From assembly GCA_963971425.1 (NCBI GenBank), contig OZ020525.1, forward strand, positions 13,336,187 to 13,400,186: DNA of 64,000 bases, read 5' to 3'. The stretch is from Bryoerythrophyllum caledonicum (lineage: Eukaryota > Streptophyta > Bryopsida > Pottiales > Pottiaceae). The notes beneath the pieces were generated by a model. It was not told where the DNA came from. It was given only the letters and a program-made list of their open reading frames with translations, and ran no database searches. Shown here piece by piece: positions 63,361 through 64,000 of the stretch. A program made the translations under genes and the position numbers. Positions within the stretch are counted from its first letter, which is position 1; the number at the start of each line of letters is the position of its first letter.

Positions 63361-64000
63361 TTGAGGGGAGTTTAGAGTTAATTCTCCAGGGTAAAATGAT
63401 GGTATTTTCTAATGATATCATTGCCATGTAGGTGGCCACATTGGATTTCATTGCCACATAGGATGGCCACGTCAACGCCGAAGTAACTAATCTACCATGC
63501 ATAGGGGTAAAGTTGGCCTTTGACCCTACGTTGACTCTATTATGTCGTGACGGGAGGGTCCGTCACGACGCGTCACGTCATGACGGCACGTCACTGTCAC
63601 AATGTCACGATAGACAACCCTGGATGAGGCACCAGATGATGATGATATCGTCCTTCGAGATGCGGTTATGGGTGGCCCGTCCACCGAAGGAGTGCGCAGA
63701 TCGGGCCGTTTGAATAATTAAAGGACAAGAAAAGTAACTACATATATGTATGCGAAATCAAGAGAGTTGTGATAATTCATAGAAGAAGCTAGGAGAGAAA
63801 AAGGTTTCTTAGATAACTACAAGATATTACTTGGTTTGGAAGTATGAGATTAGGGAATTGTTGTTTTATCGTATTACTTTTTAATGTAATAAACAGATTT
63901 TGCTTCCAGACATTAAGGCCTATCCGCTCAATGATGCAGGGACGTGGACGCCTACATGAGGGGCGGGGACGTCCCCGCCTTAGGGGGTAGACGTCCCCGC
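63361..64000. other. No supportable gene; short palindromic repeats
   Basis: Between 63540 and 63610 the words cgtcacgac, cgtcacgtcatgacg and cacgtca recur, with TGACG/CGTCA palindromes. The last 70 bp carry ggacgtccccgcc-type repeats. No gene is seen. Confidence 0.5.

Noticed and set aside
62545-63431. Plus-strand frames of 195-259 codons rich in Ser/Ala/Pro/Gln
   Set aside because: All three frames of a tandem repeat are open; no non-repeat sequence supports a protein.
1-64000. tRNA or rRNA genes
   Set aside because: I looked for clover-leaf A/B box patterns and conserved rRNA words and found none convincing; a covariance-model scan would be needed to exclude tRNAs.

Overview
This is nuclear DNA of a multicellular-type eukaryote, most likely a streptophyte (land plant or charophyte alga) with a large, transposon-rich genome. 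The evidence is: two plant-type Ty3/Gypsy retrotransposons without a visible chromodomain, three Mutator-like (MULE) transposase loci with SWIM-type zinc fingers, a plant-type L1 LINE with a knuckle-bearing ORF1, telo-box (TTAGGGTTT) repeats, GT-AG introns of about 85-95 bp, and a 200-base assembly gap. The species is not provable from the sequence. A charophyte such as Chara would fit my impression of the transposase families, but this is a guess. Almost nothing here is an ordinary host gene; the one convincing intact host-like gene is a protein-kinase-like ORF near the right end.

Layout. 1-3167: degenerate repeats, no gene. 3168-19496: a decayed MULE transposase gene (MULE-A) split by a 12.5-kb Ty3/Gypsy element (4431-16944, coding on the minus strand) with nearly identical 2,427-bp LTRs and a 5-bp target duplication. 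19497-20160: degenerate tandem repeats and a strong hairpin. 20185-23960: a minus-strand L1 LINE that lacks its 3' end. 24687-29691: a 5-kb MULE (MULE-B) bounded by ~99-bp inverted repeats. 29692-32193: no gene. 32194-34008: an intact 604-residue minus-strand ORF I cannot assign. 34340-38842: a cluster of short non-autonomous DNA transposons (TA-flanked pogo/Tigger-like, TTAA-flanked piggyBac-like, TA-flanked mariner-like with an amplified internal satellite, and an AT-rich TA-flanked element) plus a G-box array. 39598-43516: MULE-C, decayed, with a Pro-Gly-rich N-terminal extension. 44414-47272: a decayed minus-strand multi-exon gene of unknown family. 48441-48640: gap.

Right end. A TATA box at 48711 and a short leader are followed by a second Ty3/Gypsy element (48826-60184, plus strand, LTRs apparently identical, 5-bp target duplication). 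The intact 650-residue kinase-like ORF (60290-62242) starts 106 bp after it. The simplest reading is that the element landed inside a roughly 105-bp 5'-UTR intron and pushed promoter and ORF about 11.4 kb apart. The element also carries an extra ORF plus a 26-A tract downstream of pol. GC-rich minisatellites fill the end of the window.

Limits: everything is by eye. Family names rest on recognisable motifs, and boundaries of decayed elements are approximate unless a terminal repeat and target duplication are stated.
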